In this document: positions 47,787 to 60,236 of the stretch, piece by piece
Layout of the letters: each line of letters starts with the position of its first letter
Numbering within the stretch: position 1 is the stretch's first letter
Assembly (NCBI GenBank): GCA_964017045.1
Contig: OZ024807.1
Span: 11,844,241 to 11,908,240, forward strand
Direction of reading: 5' to 3'
Length of the DNA: 64,000 nt
DNA from: Omphiscola glabra
Taxonomy: Eukaryota > Mollusca > Gastropoda > Lymnaeidae
The notes under the pieces: model-generated
Database searches by the model: none
What the model was told of the DNA's origin: nothing
Seen by the model: only the letters and a program-made list of their open reading frames with translations
Position numbers and translations under genes: made by a program

Positions 47787-48734
47787 CTAAAGTCTTTAAA
47801 TTATGTTACTTAAAAATTAGTTTCCTGGAAAATGGTATATGAAAACACACTTATTAATAAACATTATTTTACACATTAGAGAACTAACGTGTACCTATGC
47901 CGACAAGCCGTCTTTTAACGCAACCTATAAACAATTATACACCATCCCCTCACCCCCCACGCGTCTATCTACCAGTGATGAGACCTGGCATGCGGGTATG
48001 CATGCTCTAAGTATCCCCAAAGAGCGTTATTGGGCCCAGATTGTACGCCCCCCCTAAATCCCCGCGAGTCCAGGCCGCCGTGAGTACCCCAGGTCACGTG
48101 ACCAGACATCCTCACTCCCCCCCCCCCAACGGTACGCTTGTGGTGTTTTACAACCTGCTTTGATCGTCTGCTGTGGATGTGGTACATCTAGTGTTTCTTA
48201 CTATCGGCTTCCCCCCTCCCCAATGCGGTGGCATCGTTTCATCAGGGAATATTAAACTCGCTGTCACTTGAGATGTGGTGAGTACCGAACTCTTACTTTC
48301 GTGTCGGTGTTATAGAGAGATTTATATTTGCTTTTCTGGTTGCTGGTCATTTTGTTTCGGTTGTTAGTTGCTCTTGTTTTTTTTTTCTCTTCATATCTTC
48401 GTGTTTAATGGACCAAAGAAAAGAAGTCACTCGCCAGCTAACGAAGAGAGTGAGAGTAATGATTTTTTTCTTTGAATTATTCAATGTGTTCAAGTTAAGT
48501 TATCGCAAGGTAAATGGACTTCAGGCCTTTAAGTGGCGATCGTTAGGTTAAAATCGGCCGAACATATGATGGAGACTATAATTAATGTTGACAGACGAGA
48601 TCTGTGGCGGAACTATTTTTATCCCGCTAGTGCATTATGTCACGTGACGGATTTAGAGTCTGAGTCGTACAGGCGGTGTTTAATGTTATACTTTTTCTAC
48701 GAAATACTCACTCTGGTTTTCCTGTGCTTTGCCG
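47787..48734. other. Intergenic DNA, nothing recognised
   Basis: A C-run lies at about 48117-48127. No exon or element recognised. Confidence 0.5.
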
Positions 48735-49175
48735 GTGCTTTGTAAGTGGTTTGTGGGTGGTTTGTCGGTAGTTTCTCAGTGGTTTGTCAGTGGTTTTTCA
48801 TTGGTTTGTCAGTGGTTTTTCAGTGGCCTGTCAGTGGTTTTTCAGTGGCTTGTCATGGGTTTGTCAGTGTTTTTTCAGTGGCCTGTCATTGGTTTGTCAG
48901 TGGATTTTCAGTGGCTTGTCGGTGATTTTTCAGTGGCCTGTCATTGGTTTGTCAGTGGTTTTTCAATGGTTTTTCAGTGGTTGTCGGTGATTAATCATTG
49001 GTTTGTCGGTGATTTTTCAGTGGCCTTTCATTGGTTTGTCAGTGGTTTTTCCAATGGTTTTTTCAGTGGCTTGTCGGTGATTAATAAGTGGTTTGTCGGT
49101 GGTTTGTAAAGTGTTTGTCATGGGTCTGTCGGTAGTTTGTCAGTGTCTTGTCGGTGGTTTGCTAGTCGTTATTTA
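48735..49175. repeat. 11-bp minisatellite, about 40 copies
   Basis: Units CAGTGGTTTTT, CAGTGGCCTGT and CAGTGGTTTGT follow each other; some pairs repeat as 22-bp units. Confidence 0.92.
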
Positions 49176-49799
49176 GTGGTCTGTTCATTTTTTTTTTTAC
49201 CACAAAAGTCTCTCTCATGAAATTTTAATTGGTCGGTGTTCACATTTACCATTGTATTTTCCATTCCAATCAATGCAATTCATTGCTGTGATTGTAACGT
49301 TAAATCGCTGCTAGTGAAGACAGTGCTACGTGATCTTTTTCTTTGTACTATCGGACATGAATGAATTGAATGCTATTTTACTTCGAGGTTATGATCTTGG
49401 GGTTAATGGTTTATGAATCCGTAGACAGTTTGGAAGAAGAGGTGGGGGGGGGGGGGGACAAAAATGCTACCCTTTTTTTAAAAAAAGAGTAACGTGATGT
49501 GTCACTGGGTGTGTTGCATTGTCTACGTGAGTGTGTGTGTGGGGGGGGGGGTGTGATTTGAGGGTTAGTCGTGTGTGATACAGGTGACAACTTGATGCGG
49601 TCGGGGAAAACGTTGTCGGACTGTAGTGGATGAAGAGTGGTTAACGGAGACGTGTGAGTGTTGGTAGTAGATGTTGCTGGGTTGGAGTGGTTGCTAGAGA
49701 GTTTGCGAATGAGGGTGGAGAGGACAGGTTGTCTTAAGAGAAGTCGATTTTGCTTGAGTGAGATTTTTTTTAAATTAATTTTTTTCACATATACAGTTT
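49176..49799. other. Intergenic DNA, G-runs, no gene
   Basis: G-runs lie at about 49445-49457 and 49541-49550 next to GTGTGT. Nothing coding was recognised. Confidence 0.5.
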
Positions 49800-50060
49800 T
49801 GGTTTGCAGTGGTTCTTTGAATGGTGCATATTTTAGGGAGAAGTGATTGCTTGAGTGGTGCATACTTAGGAGAGCAGTGGTTGCTTGAATGATGAATGTT
49901 TTTGGGAGCATTTGTTGCCTGAATGATGCAGGTTTTTGGGAGCAGTGATTGTTTGAATGATGCATATTTTTAGGAGCAGTGCTTGGTTGAATGATGCAGA
50001 AAATGAGGAGCAGTGGTTTGATAAATGATGCAGACTTTGGGGGGCAGTGGCTTGTTGCAT
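49800..50060. repeat. 34-bp minisatellite, about 7 copies
   Basis: The unit is GCAGTGGTTGCTTGAATGAT then GCATATTTTTAGGA with substitutions. Confidence 0.9.
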
Positions 50061-50284
50061 AATGTGTTTTTTTAAAAAGGAATTTTGGGTAAAAAGATGT
50101 AGATGTTGCAAACTAATATTCGAGATGCGAGCGTTATAAAGGATATGTTTATTTATAGATGATGTATCACTGTGTCATTTAGCATCGCTAAAAGTCATCC
50201 AAAAATTTAGGGAAGTTTCATAATTTTCTGTAATGCACTGTAGGCAGGCTTGGATGAATTTGCATTCCTCTCTACCATAAAACA

Positions 50285-50455
50285 TAGTCTTTACCATATA
50301 AATAGTCTCTACCATATAACATAGCATCTACCATATAACATAGTCACTACCATATAAAATTGTCTCTACCATATTAATAGTCACTACCATATAACATAGT
50401 CACTACCATATAACATAGTCACTACTATATAACATAGCCTCTGTCATATAACACA
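50285..50455. repeat. 19-bp minisatellite, about 9 copies
   Basis: The unit is GTCACTACCATATAACATA with GTCTCT variants. Confidence 0.92.
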
Positions 50456-50960
50456 GGATGTCTTGATTAAAAAAAAATTCTAATGTGTGTATCAACGTCT
50501 CATCTGGTGTAGATGAATGGCGTTTGCGACGTTTATCACGGAAACAAAATAATCTGTCTATGTACTCTTTGTTTGCTCTAAAATATATATATATTTTTTA
50601 TATATTAAACAATTTCTAACTTTTGTCAAATATCGTCATGTGCAAAGCTTCATGCTATTCACGAACTATCCTCCTAGAAGCGACACTCAAATTTAAGAAA
50701 AGATCAATTTTAAAACTAGCCACCCTATCCTGAATGGCACCGGACACTCTGTGTTAACCCTAGTGACATCGGGGACTGGAGTAGCGGATATCTGCATTCA
50801 TCCATGTTGTATTCGATATTGGATTCAACGAGGTGCACCCTGTACTTTATTCGTGTGTGCTACTAACGGATATGACGGCATGGCTTCCTACGGTACCGGG
50901 AGCTAGACGGTGTCTCTGACTGAATGGAACATTCCGAAATGTGATGGAGTCGTGGAGATA

Positions 50961-51014
50961 ATGAAGATGCCAGTGTGTAGCGAACATCCAGCCACGATGA
51001 ACCGTTCCTTCCAC
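50961..51014 (+). CDS. PHLDB1-like: PHLDB-like gene, first coding exon
   Basis: Donor CAC|GTAAGT at 51015. An in-frame TAG at 50907-50909 lies upstream, so translation starts at 50961 (ATG with A at -3), 50967 or 50997; I choose the first. It reads MKMPVCSEHPATMNRSFH and leaves in phase 0. The 5' UTR start and promoter are not identifiable. Confidence 0.6.
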
Positions 51015-52110
51015 GTAAGTAGACAAACACTCATCATAATTGTTTGGACGGAGACAATGGTATATATCCATCAAATATATAATGTTACTAGAATACCAAA
51101 ACCGTTAGAAAGTCGTTTTGTTGTGGTGGTCGATGTACTTCGTACAGTCAACTATAGTGAAAACTTTATCTTTTTCAAAATACCACGATTTTTTTTTTTT
51201 GGCGAAGGGGGGGGGGGGGGGGGTTAAAATTTAAAATCTAAAAATCAGTGGTTCTAAATGAGTTTTTGTGTGAGCTTCAGGTTGTCTGTAAAGTAAAATA
51301 ACTCCACATTCCCAAGGGTTTTTTGAATATCAAATAGTTGTCAGTGTCTCACAAAACCAGGAACGGAGACATAGCATGAATTATTATTATTATATTTACT
51401 TTTTTTTAAAAATCCCATTCTATGTTTAGTAGTAGCAGATTTGTTATGTACGACTTTTGGTTCCTCGCTCATTTCCCTTAACAAATGAATAAAATGGCTT
51501 CCTACAAAAAACGCATATTTCATTGAAAATAATTAGGATGAATTGCAATCTTTTGAAAATACGACACACCTTCTTCTATTTCATCCTTAAGGAGAACCAA
51601 TCAACATTTGATTCATCTCTGTTTTAAATGGATAATTTGATTTATCAAATCTTCATAAACTTCAGCGTACTAGGATGTCTAAGCGTACTATGTCATATTC
51701 ATTCAGCTTTCAACATTCTAATTGTACTTGATTACGTATTTATGTCATTCATTTGCATCCCCCCTCACTCACGCCATTGCAAAGAGGAAACTGGCAAACT
51801 TGTCGTAGGGTGCCGCCCCTGGTTTATAACACCAAGAGAATACAACACACTTATGTAAAGTTCTGGGGACTATTATCACATTATACTGTTACCTTTTTAA
51901 CTGCAGATCATATTTGATATAACCAAATTCGACTTATAATCACAAACAATTTCATGTTTATTTGGTATACTTTTTTTTTTAAATTGTGAATTTAAACTAA
52001 TTGAAAAGACACATGCTGAAAACCTTTTTCTTTAATCTTTCAGCGATTGTCTGACTTAACCAAGTGGTTAATCGCGTTAATTAAAAAAAATGTGACATAA
52101 TATTTCACAG
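51015..52110. other. Intron 1 of the PHLDB-like gene
   Basis: AT-rich, with a G-run at about 51206-51222. No element or exon recognised. Confidence 0.7.
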
Positions 52111-52231
52111 GAACACCTGGCCGTCACGGAAACCAACAACTCGGTCAAGGTCAGATCTGGTGACCCACATCTGGTCAGTCTGGGCGGTGGTCGGTTGTCA
52201 ACTGCTGTGACCATTATCCCGATTCCCCCAG
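52111..52231 (+). CDS. PHLDB1-like: PHLDB-like gene, exon 2 (start of FHA domain)
   Basis: Acceptor TATTTCACAG ends at 52110; donor CCAG|GTAGAC at 52232; phase 0 to phase 1. It encodes the stretch ending LVSLGGGRLSTAVTIIPIPP, the most conserved part of the PHLDB FHA region. Confidence 0.88.
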
Positions 52232-52300
52232 GTAGACCAAAGTATTTTGTAACAAACTTTCTGTCTTATTATGCGAGACAAAGCTGGCGAATCTCTAAGG

Positions 52301-52498
52301 CAGTGGTTCTCACCCTTCCTAATGCCGCGACTCTTTTATACGAGTCCTCATGTTGTGGCGATCCCCAACCACACAAATATCTTTATTGCTACACTTCATA
52401 ACAGCAGATTATATGTGTTTTCCGATGGCCTAAGCGACCCTTGTGAAAGAGTCGTTCGATCTCCAAAGTAGTCGCGACGCACAGCTTGAGAACCGCTG
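52301..52498 (-). mobile_element. SPIN-like hAT MITE in PHLDB intron 2 (198 bp)
   Basis: Starts CAGTGGTTCTCACCC and ends GCTTGAGAACCGCTG. Flanks CTCTAAGG (52293-52300) and CTCTGCGG (52499-52506) match at six of eight. The insertion lies 69 bp after the exon 2 donor. Confidence 0.85.
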
Positions 52499-53125
52499 CT
52501 CTGCGGTGAGACGTTTTATTACACGAGGAAAAGCTTTCGAGTCTCTTTGGGGAAACGTCTTATTATACAAGTCTGAACTTGCTAGTCTACTCTCTATTGA
52601 GAAACTCTTTGCATAAAATATCTCTGGAGACAATATTGCAATATTTATCCATTTGTGTAAATATGTCGATAAAAATAAAGGTGTGCATTTTCGATGCAGT
52701 GTATTCTCTTCGAGAATATTTTTTTTTCTCCTGATAATTCTTTTCCGATTTAATCGCATGGGATATTATTTGAAAAGCTTGTCAAGTCAATTGTGAAGCC
52801 AATGTTGAGAAAAATCAATATTTTCCGATAATTAGTGTTGGTTTTTATATTTAAGAACTAATTAAGGGCTTGGAGTACTAATTAGAGAACTGTAGAACCG
52901 TGCTCAAAAATAAAATAAGTATGGAAACAAAATAGCTACAAGGTATTTTTCTTGTTTTTTTGTTTTGTTTTTTTTTTTGTTTGTTTATTTTAAATAACGC
53001 AACACCTTAAACGCTTCGGCGTTTTATTCTCTGATTACTATTTAAACACAGTTTGTGTGCATTTATGTTAAAATAAACAGTTTTACTCATCTATGCACAA
53101 GATAACAACTATTGACTAGCAGAAT

Positions 53126-53308
53126 CAGTGGCGTACCAAGGGTTAGTGCTACACGGGGCGTGCCGAGAACTTTTCCGCCTGTTCCGTCCACGAAAAACTC
53201 TAAATTTGGTCTAAAATTTCGACCACCGACCCCACATTTAAAAGAAAAAAGTGCCGCCCGTGGTGGACAGTCCCAGCCACCCACCCGCGATCCCCTCCTA
53301 CGCCACCG
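53126..53308. mobile_element. hAT-like MITE (CAGTGGCGTA termini) in PHLDB intron 2, 183 bp
   Basis: Starts CAGTGGCGTACCAAGGG and ends CCTCCTACGCCACCG. Flanks AGCAGAAT and AGTATAAT match at six of eight. Its ends resemble the elements at 47636 and 12125, but the interior differs. Confidence 0.72.
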
Positions 53309-54351
53309 AGTATAATTATAACCATACCATGTCCTATTGAAATGCACTTGCACAATTGAAGCAGACAGATTGTGTCAAACAGACAATATTATTGTTTATG
53401 TAAAGAATGCAGACAATGGCGTATGAAAAAGAAAGGGGGGGGGGGGGGGGTGGGTTTACACACTGAGCGACCGCTTCTATGGTGGCCTTTTAGGTTCATT
53501 GCGTGTGTATATACTGAATGTGTTCTGGTTTTCGTGACCGGGTTTGGGTGTGGGGGAGGGGGGGGGGGGACAAAAAGTTAAGGACCACCGCAGAGGTAAA
53601 AAAAAATTTAATACACCACTGGTAACAGTGCAGCATGTTATGACCGGGCCCGCCGCGTGTGGAGTTTGAAGAACTCAATTTTGTTTCTGCGCGTAGTTGT
53701 ATCGTTGAGTTTTCTCCCCACTGTTCTATGTCGTCACCAATTAACTTAGTGCAACATCCAGCAACTCCTACCCAATCTCCCTTGATTGGGAAAGTTAGTT
53801 TACACGATATCCAGAGGGTTCTCCGTGGAGGTGGAACATTTTCCCTGATCTTTGGGTTGCTAGACTTTCTATTCTGATTCATTGACTATCAATAAGACGG
53901 TCGACTATGACCGGTAGACGTACCATAGTTAAAAGAGTTTGCAATACGTACACGTTTTTGCCTGTCTTTGTGTGGATTTTTATTTATTTTTTATATGTCT
54001 CTTACTATACGCATTCAAGGTCTATAAGTTAATAGAGATTTTATTTATATATATTAGAACGTGGTATTATTATTTATTTTTTTTAAAAATTATATCAAGA
54101 TCGTTAGTATAAATAATTTAATTAATGTTAATATCGCTAGCCTTGGTATCGTTTTTCTTTGTATACTGGTTACGCATCCTTTATTACGCATTATTTAAAC
54201 TTATTAAACGTGTTGAGCCTTATAGACGGTACGTAACGAATCAAAGCTGAATTTAAGACTAAAAAAATAATTTTAAAAATATTTAAATAACTAAGTAATG
54301 AAAACGCATTCCCTAATCGTACACCCAAATCTATATTGTGCGTCTGACCAG

Positions 54352-54534
54352 GGCTGACCAGGATCGGTACGGTGTACGCACGAGTGCCCCAGGATATCCT
54401 GATAGAGGGCACGGGCATCGAGGACGAGCACTGCATCCTAGAGAGCAACCACGGCGTCATCACCTTCCATCCCATCGGCCACCGCTGTGTCGTGGACAAC
54501 GTGCTGGCGTCCGGACCATTACGCCTGTCCCAAG
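54352..54534 (+). CDS. PHLDB1-like: PHLDB-like gene, exon 3 (FHA core)
   Basis: Two tandem CTGACCAG sites offer alternative acceptors; the one ending at 54351 is chosen because it restores G-LTRIGT in frame with exon 2, aligned with GRTVIGS of vertebrate PHLDB1. Donor CAAG|GTAAG at 54535, phase 1. It encodes EGTGIEDEHCILESNHGVI, FHPIGHRCVVDN and LRLSQ. The family motif is EHC..E, as in other PHLDB FHA domains. Confidence 0.88.
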
Positions 54535-56719
54535 GTAAGACTTCATGATCCATGGATATAAAAGTTTGTTGGGTTTTTTTTAGGATAACATTTCTTTATT
54601 ATACCGTGTTATTTCATGGGAAGGACATCATGATTCCACTGTTTTTCTTCGTTTGCCTTAAGGGGGCCGAAAAGACAATACAGGCCGAATGTCAACAATT
54701 TCTCCGATAATTAATTCATTTAAACTGCCTTATAAATAAAGTCTTCACAAATGGAGATTGAGACTTAAGGACATGATGAATTATAAAAGAAAACAAAAAG
54801 TATTACATGTTCCTTGAATTGAACAAATAATTCGCCGCGGACAATGTAGGTTTTAAAAAAACAAAAAAATGTTGAAGGAAAACAGTGAAATCCCATTGCT
54901 TTCCCCACACGTTTTTTTTTTCCCTTCTTGAAATCTGTGCTCGACTTTTCATATGTTCATTTGAATTGTTTATCCTTCATCTGTCCATGTCACTCGTTGC
55001 ATCTGTACACACTCACTTCAACAATATGTCAAAACTGAAATGAAACTCAACATGCGTTATAAAAAAAAATACGTCATGATTTACAAATATTCACAAGTGG
55101 AAGGTGAAACCAAAGCCTGTGTGGCGTGTCTGCATCCAGTCTTGATGAATGAGTCGGTTGCCACCCTTGTTGAAGCCACTTCTGAAACACTTTAAACCTG
55201 CAAACATGTTGTTTTTTTTTAAATGAAGTTTGAATGAGAAGTCATGGATACAAATTTGTCTCTTAGCATTTTGTAAATTCATCTAAACAGGTCGTTGGGT
55301 TGACGTTGGGGTGTCAAACAAATTGGGGAGGGAGGGGAGGCGGTTTGAGAGTGAAGTGAGCGTTAATTTCGAGAAAGATTGTATGTTCAATAATTGGTTG
55401 AAATATATCTTTAAAATGTTCATTACAATAGCAAGGCTATAGTTACACTTCTCATAAAGGATGAAAAGGATTTGGGGAATTTTAGGTTAACAATATATCG
55501 TGTGTGGTTGTTTGGATTAGTGTTTGGATGAGTTCGGTGTGGATTAGTGTTTGGATGAGTTCGGTGTGACAAACGCAGGTATAGCAACTGACCAGAAACA
55601 TAATGAATAATGCTATCTTATGTAAAGAAATATGTTTTTAAAAAGACTTTATTCATAAGATTCACTTTAACAATGTTTTTAGTATTGAGGCGCTGAATAT
55701 AAAGAGAGATGATTTCGGAGTGTGTGTGAGTGTGCATTAGTGTGTGTATGTGTGTGTGTGAGTGGGGTAGGGTTGTGGTGAAAGAGTTGTGAATCCACAT
55801 TAGAAATTCAAAATCTTTAAAATTGATACACTGTAGTGAAAAAAAAACACATTGAATATATTTATAAATTTTCTCATTCACCAAGTTATTGCAAAGATAT
55901 GATCAATATCATAAATATTAGATCTCAGCCTCACGGCCCCCCTTGAATCGGTTTGTTGTCGTTCGAGGCCTGGTCACGTGGATCCATGAGTCGAATGGTG
56001 TTTATGTTGACAAAACAGCAGGATATGACGTTGTACACAAGTCCCGGCAGCCATGTTTTGGTTATGAGAGATTAGATGCCGGTGATCCCCACACTGCGAT
56101 GGCACCGACTAATCGCCTCCCGCTTGTTTAGAGAGTCCACGGCAAAATATTACCGCTAGGTGGCCCCCGTGTTTCGGCATTTGCTTACGTCTGTCATCAG
56201 CATGTTTACATTTCAGTTTCCGTAACGTACACTCGGCCTTAAGTAGTTCATCAAGTTATGCTGTACTCGACACTGAGATGATCATGTGCTTTTAAAAATA
56301 CATTTAAAAAAATAATAAAGTATGGAGCCCGATCTAGGGCTCGAAAGAGGTGGGGGGGGGGGTTGCTAGAGAGCTCAAACCAAGACTGAAAATTTGTAAT
56401 AAAATAATAATAATGATATAATAAAGAGTGTTGGTGTTAAACTAGAACAGCAGAGGGGCTACATTATGTTGTATATGATACTTTCCAGAAAGTCATGCCT
56501 AGAATTCACATAATCGTACACTGGACTGGCAGTTTGACGTCATTACTATCCGCCATTTTCAGCTCTTGGCTCTGTCAATAAAAAAAGATAAGTAAATGAG
56601 ATTAGATGGTTCAGTTCAATCACTTAAACTTAGTTTGTACAGATTATTTCGTACAGATTTCATTGTAATATGTGAAATACATTTTTGTGAGCACGAGTTT
56701 ATATGCGCACTTTGCATGT
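54535..56719. other. Long intron of the PHLDB-like gene, first part
   Basis: AT-rich with a 27-bp duplication at about 55505-55565 (GTTTGGATGAGTTCGGTGTG), a GT-rich patch at 55720-55762 and a G-run at 56351-56360. No next exon recognised. Confidence 0.5.
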
Positions 56720-57040
56720 TAAAAATTTGCTTGCCACACCCGTGATACTTTCAAGATACATTCGCTGTTGATAACCGACGGATTTAACTTTATGAGATAT
56801 TCTCATACCGACACATCTGAGTAGCACAGTGAAACATAAACAATCGTTCTTCCCACGCACAAAAATCGCTTGGAACCACCCGGACAATACCGCCGTGAAC
56901 TCGACATCTATCGAAAGCTTCAAGGCTGCCCTGGCATCTGCTGGGAGCCGTTAGGATGGCAGCATCGCTTCCACATCCGTTGCACATATGCCAGTAGATG
57001 GATGCAGGAACGCACCCTACCAGAACCAGAACCAGAAAAC
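56720..57040 (+). mobile_element. LINE 3' end: ORF2 tail, 3' UTR and CCAGAA tail
   Basis: The frame at 56829-56954 reads KHKQSFFPRTKIAWN then TSIESFKAAL and a stop, the typical C-terminal SFFPRT...WN.LP...S.E.FK signature of jockey/CR1-like LINE ORF2. A related upstream stretch (MRYSHTDTSE) is in another frame, so the copy is frameshifted. The 3' end is three CCAGAA units at about 57019-57036. Confidence 0.78.
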
Positions 57041-60000
57041 AAATTAAAAACTAATCAAGTACTATCATACTAATGATTCACAATTTTTCGTGTATTTCTT
57101 ACTTCTTACATTTCATATATCTCCATAACATTTTAGTCCGTTAAGATCTAAGATGTTATTTTTCACAGTAACAATACATACATTCTTTCACCTCCGGTAA
57201 TCTTGGTTTTGACAAATCCAACTTCCGGCAATAACAAATGGCGATCTCTTAAGTTGTTCACTTGTTTCTATTTCTTGTCCTATTTGCACCTGTCCTGTCT
57301 GCCGAGTGTGCCGAGGAAGGCTCTTTGCCGAAACATTCTTGTCCGGTTTCTTAATTCAAACTTCCACATACCTTCTTCTACTATTTCCTGAGATATTATC
57401 CGGTGTTATCCAGTGTTCCGGCGGATTTAAATGAGTATCTCGAAATTAGCCCGAAACCACTATGTTTTTTCTAAAAAGAAATATTGTTCGAAGGGAAAGT
57501 TTTATTTTGAAAGAACCAAATTTAGCCCTACTGCGGCGTGCGGGTTTAAATCGGCTATGACGGATACTCAAGTCTTTTAACCCATTCTTCAAAGGACATT
57601 TGAAATGTGGAGAGATACGCTTTTTCTCTTGCGTCTTTCCTCTTTGATGTATCAACCCGGTGGAAGAGGCGGGGCTGGTTATTTCTAACATCTTCTTCTA
57701 TGCACTGTAAACATTTTAAATAAACAAACTCATATTTAAAGCATGATCTAAAACTAGTCTAAAATCAGATTTTTTAAGAAAAAAAAAATGAACTTGATGA
57801 AAGTCATTGAAAATGATTGTGTGTGGATCTCACGAGTTCACGCTAAGGAGAGGTATACATTCCAGTCTTTGCAACGGTGGGTTTACGGGAAGTAGGTGCT
57901 CCTGGCTGCTAATGGAAGAGATTGAGTAAGGTGTACGCTAGAGTACTATTTATAGTATTGTTTTTATACGCCAAAGAGTCTAAGACAATCTTCCAATAAA
58001 TTTCCTGACTGTCTGTAATAAAACAATTTGTGGAGCAAAAGTAATAAGTAAATCCACATTGAAGTACTGAAGTTGGTGAGGGGGGCGGGGGTCTGTTGGT
58101 TGGTGGATTGGGGGGGGGGGAGGGGGCTGGTCGGCCCCGGGTTGTACGTTTTTCTTTCCATTTAGAAGCGGCGTTTTTGTAAACTGTAGATTTTTTTCAA
58201 ACTTTTTTTTATGTGTCTGATGTGACACTGGCATTAGCTACGCCACTGCATTGAACTAATATATGGATATGATGATTAAAAAAAAATTAGTCTCCACAGA
58301 ATTGTCTCATCCTGTTTTATTTAACTTATTGTATTTTAATTCTTCCCCAATATAATTATATTTCTTTTATATTTTCTATAATTAAAAAAATAGGGAAGAT
58401 TGCAGTAAAACAAACTGAAATATTATTAACAATTAAATGTTTTAAAAATGAAATTGTGCCCTCAACCTTAAAAAACAACTTTTGTGTGTACTCAGACTTA
58501 ATTTACAATGCCATGAACTATCGCCTACAACTCAGTCAAACGAAACAGTGCCTCCAGAGTAGAAATTGGTTCGTCTTGTCCCGACTCCTCGCTCCCCCTT
58601 TCCCCACAGTTCTACACCAGGCCGTGGTACATCTGGCCTCCAGCCGTTGAGTGGTACATCAGTACTAAATAATTTTTGCTCACCCTCGTCCAGGGGTCCT
58701 GCGTCTTGAAACGTTACATGTTCGACCTACTTTACTGGCCAAAAAAACGTTGAGCAGATGTTCACACCCCTAGCCATGACTGGCAGACCAGATACCATCT
58801 GATAGAGACTTGTAGTCCCGCTGTCTTCTTCGCGTGGTCTGACTTCCTGCGATTGTGTGGTTGCCACTTTAACAACACGTTGCCACTTCTTAACACCACA
58901 ATGCAAATTTATTAATTCATACATTTTACCTAATGGTTTTCAGGATTTAGTACCACTAGGTTCTCTTCTTTTTACACATTCTTTCTTTTTTTTTTTAAAT
59001 TTATATATTTTTTAAAATTTAATGAGGAAAAACAATAATGCGATATACATAATTGAGCTTTACTGAGATGGCTTAAAAAAGTAGCCAGGTTGCCATATGT
59101 GTTAGACGGCATTAAGTGTGCCTTTCTCTGCCTGGACACCGAAAGTATCATCGTTTCAGCGGTTCTCAAAAACCTTGTTTTAGTGCATCGAATGGAACAA
59201 CGAACCATTGAATTATTTATTTTTTTTTAATTAGTGTCTGAATAAGTAGATTGTTTCGTGTTTTGTTGATTGAATAGTCCTCGCTTTGTTTCAGAATGGT
59301 ATTCCACTTGCGACTGTATCACAGGCTGGGTTAATTGGGTTGGTGTTGGGCCGTGGGTGAATGTCGACATTGCTTCACATCGTCATCAAAACTTTTCAAT
59401 GAAAATTATTGTCGTCTTCGTTACTAATAAGCGTTGTTGTTGTTTTTCTTAAACCTGATCGAAGATAATTTAAAGAAACGTTACTTTTTCCAGAGAAAAC
59501 ACCGCCTTTAATAACTACAAATATATTTGAAAGCAAAGAAAGAAATACATAATAACAAATTAATATTTTTTTTTTTTAAAAGTGCAGCCCTCTTACATTC
59601 GCCATTAAGTGCCACACTACAAATTGGCAACTCGACGTCAGAGACAACTCACCGGGGTAACGCACCGGCTAAAGTTATCAAGAGAAATGTTAATCATGGT
59701 TATCCCCCTTACATAAAGTGGGCGGTGTTATCATAATAAAAATGCATTCTTTGGTTTCCTTTTAATTATATATATATATGTATGTGTGTGTGTCTGAATG
59801 TGTGTGTATGGGTGTGTGTGTCCTATTGAGAGACAGCAGTGAAAATATACGTATGACTTCATAGCCGTTGTAGCATGTGATTACCCATTGCTCCTATACT
59901 TAACACACCAAACATGACACTACCGTGTTACCCTTGGGTTAGACATTTGCGATTGGACCACGTAGCTCCGTGGGACGTTTGTCTTAGTTTAATAGCGCTA

Positions 60001-60196
60001 AACAATTGTGACCATTTGAAACAATTTTACGTTACATTTTATAAGAGAGTGTTGGTTTTGGAAAAGGGGGGGGGGGGGGGTGAAATCACCCACATTGTTT
60101 CCATAAAACTGCCTTAGTTACAAAGTCTTTGATATTCCATCATGTTTGTGTTATGCCAGAATAAGACATAATATATGTTGAGAAGAAAGAGTTCTA

Positions 60197-60236
<40 letters not shown>

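Larger units (their letters stand above)
50961..54534 (+). other. Gene model: PHLDB/LL5-type protein, N-terminal FHA region (3 exons)
   Basis: Exons ending at 51014, then 52111-52231 and 54352-54534, join in frame through GT-AG introns (phases 0 and 1). The product reads EHLAVTETNNSVKVRSGDPH, LVSLGGGRLSTAVTIIPIPPG, then LTRIGT, EGTGIEDEHCILES and FHPIGHRCVVDN. This matches the forkhead-associated (FHA) domain of vertebrate PHLDB1 (LL5-alpha), including the near-identical LVSLGxGRLSTA stretch, IG[ST] and EHC. PHLDB proteins are cortical scaffolds that bind phosphoinositides through a C-terminal PH domain and tie microtubule ends to adhesion sites. The last FHA strands, coiled coil and PH domain would be encoded to the right of the window; no later exon was recognised in 54535-64000, so the next intron is at least 9 kb. 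Gene identity is from recalled family sequence. Confidence 0.85.

Noticed and set aside
53112..53315. 67-codon + frame in PHLDB intron 2
   Set aside because: It lies within the MITE at 53126-53308 and has no protein features.
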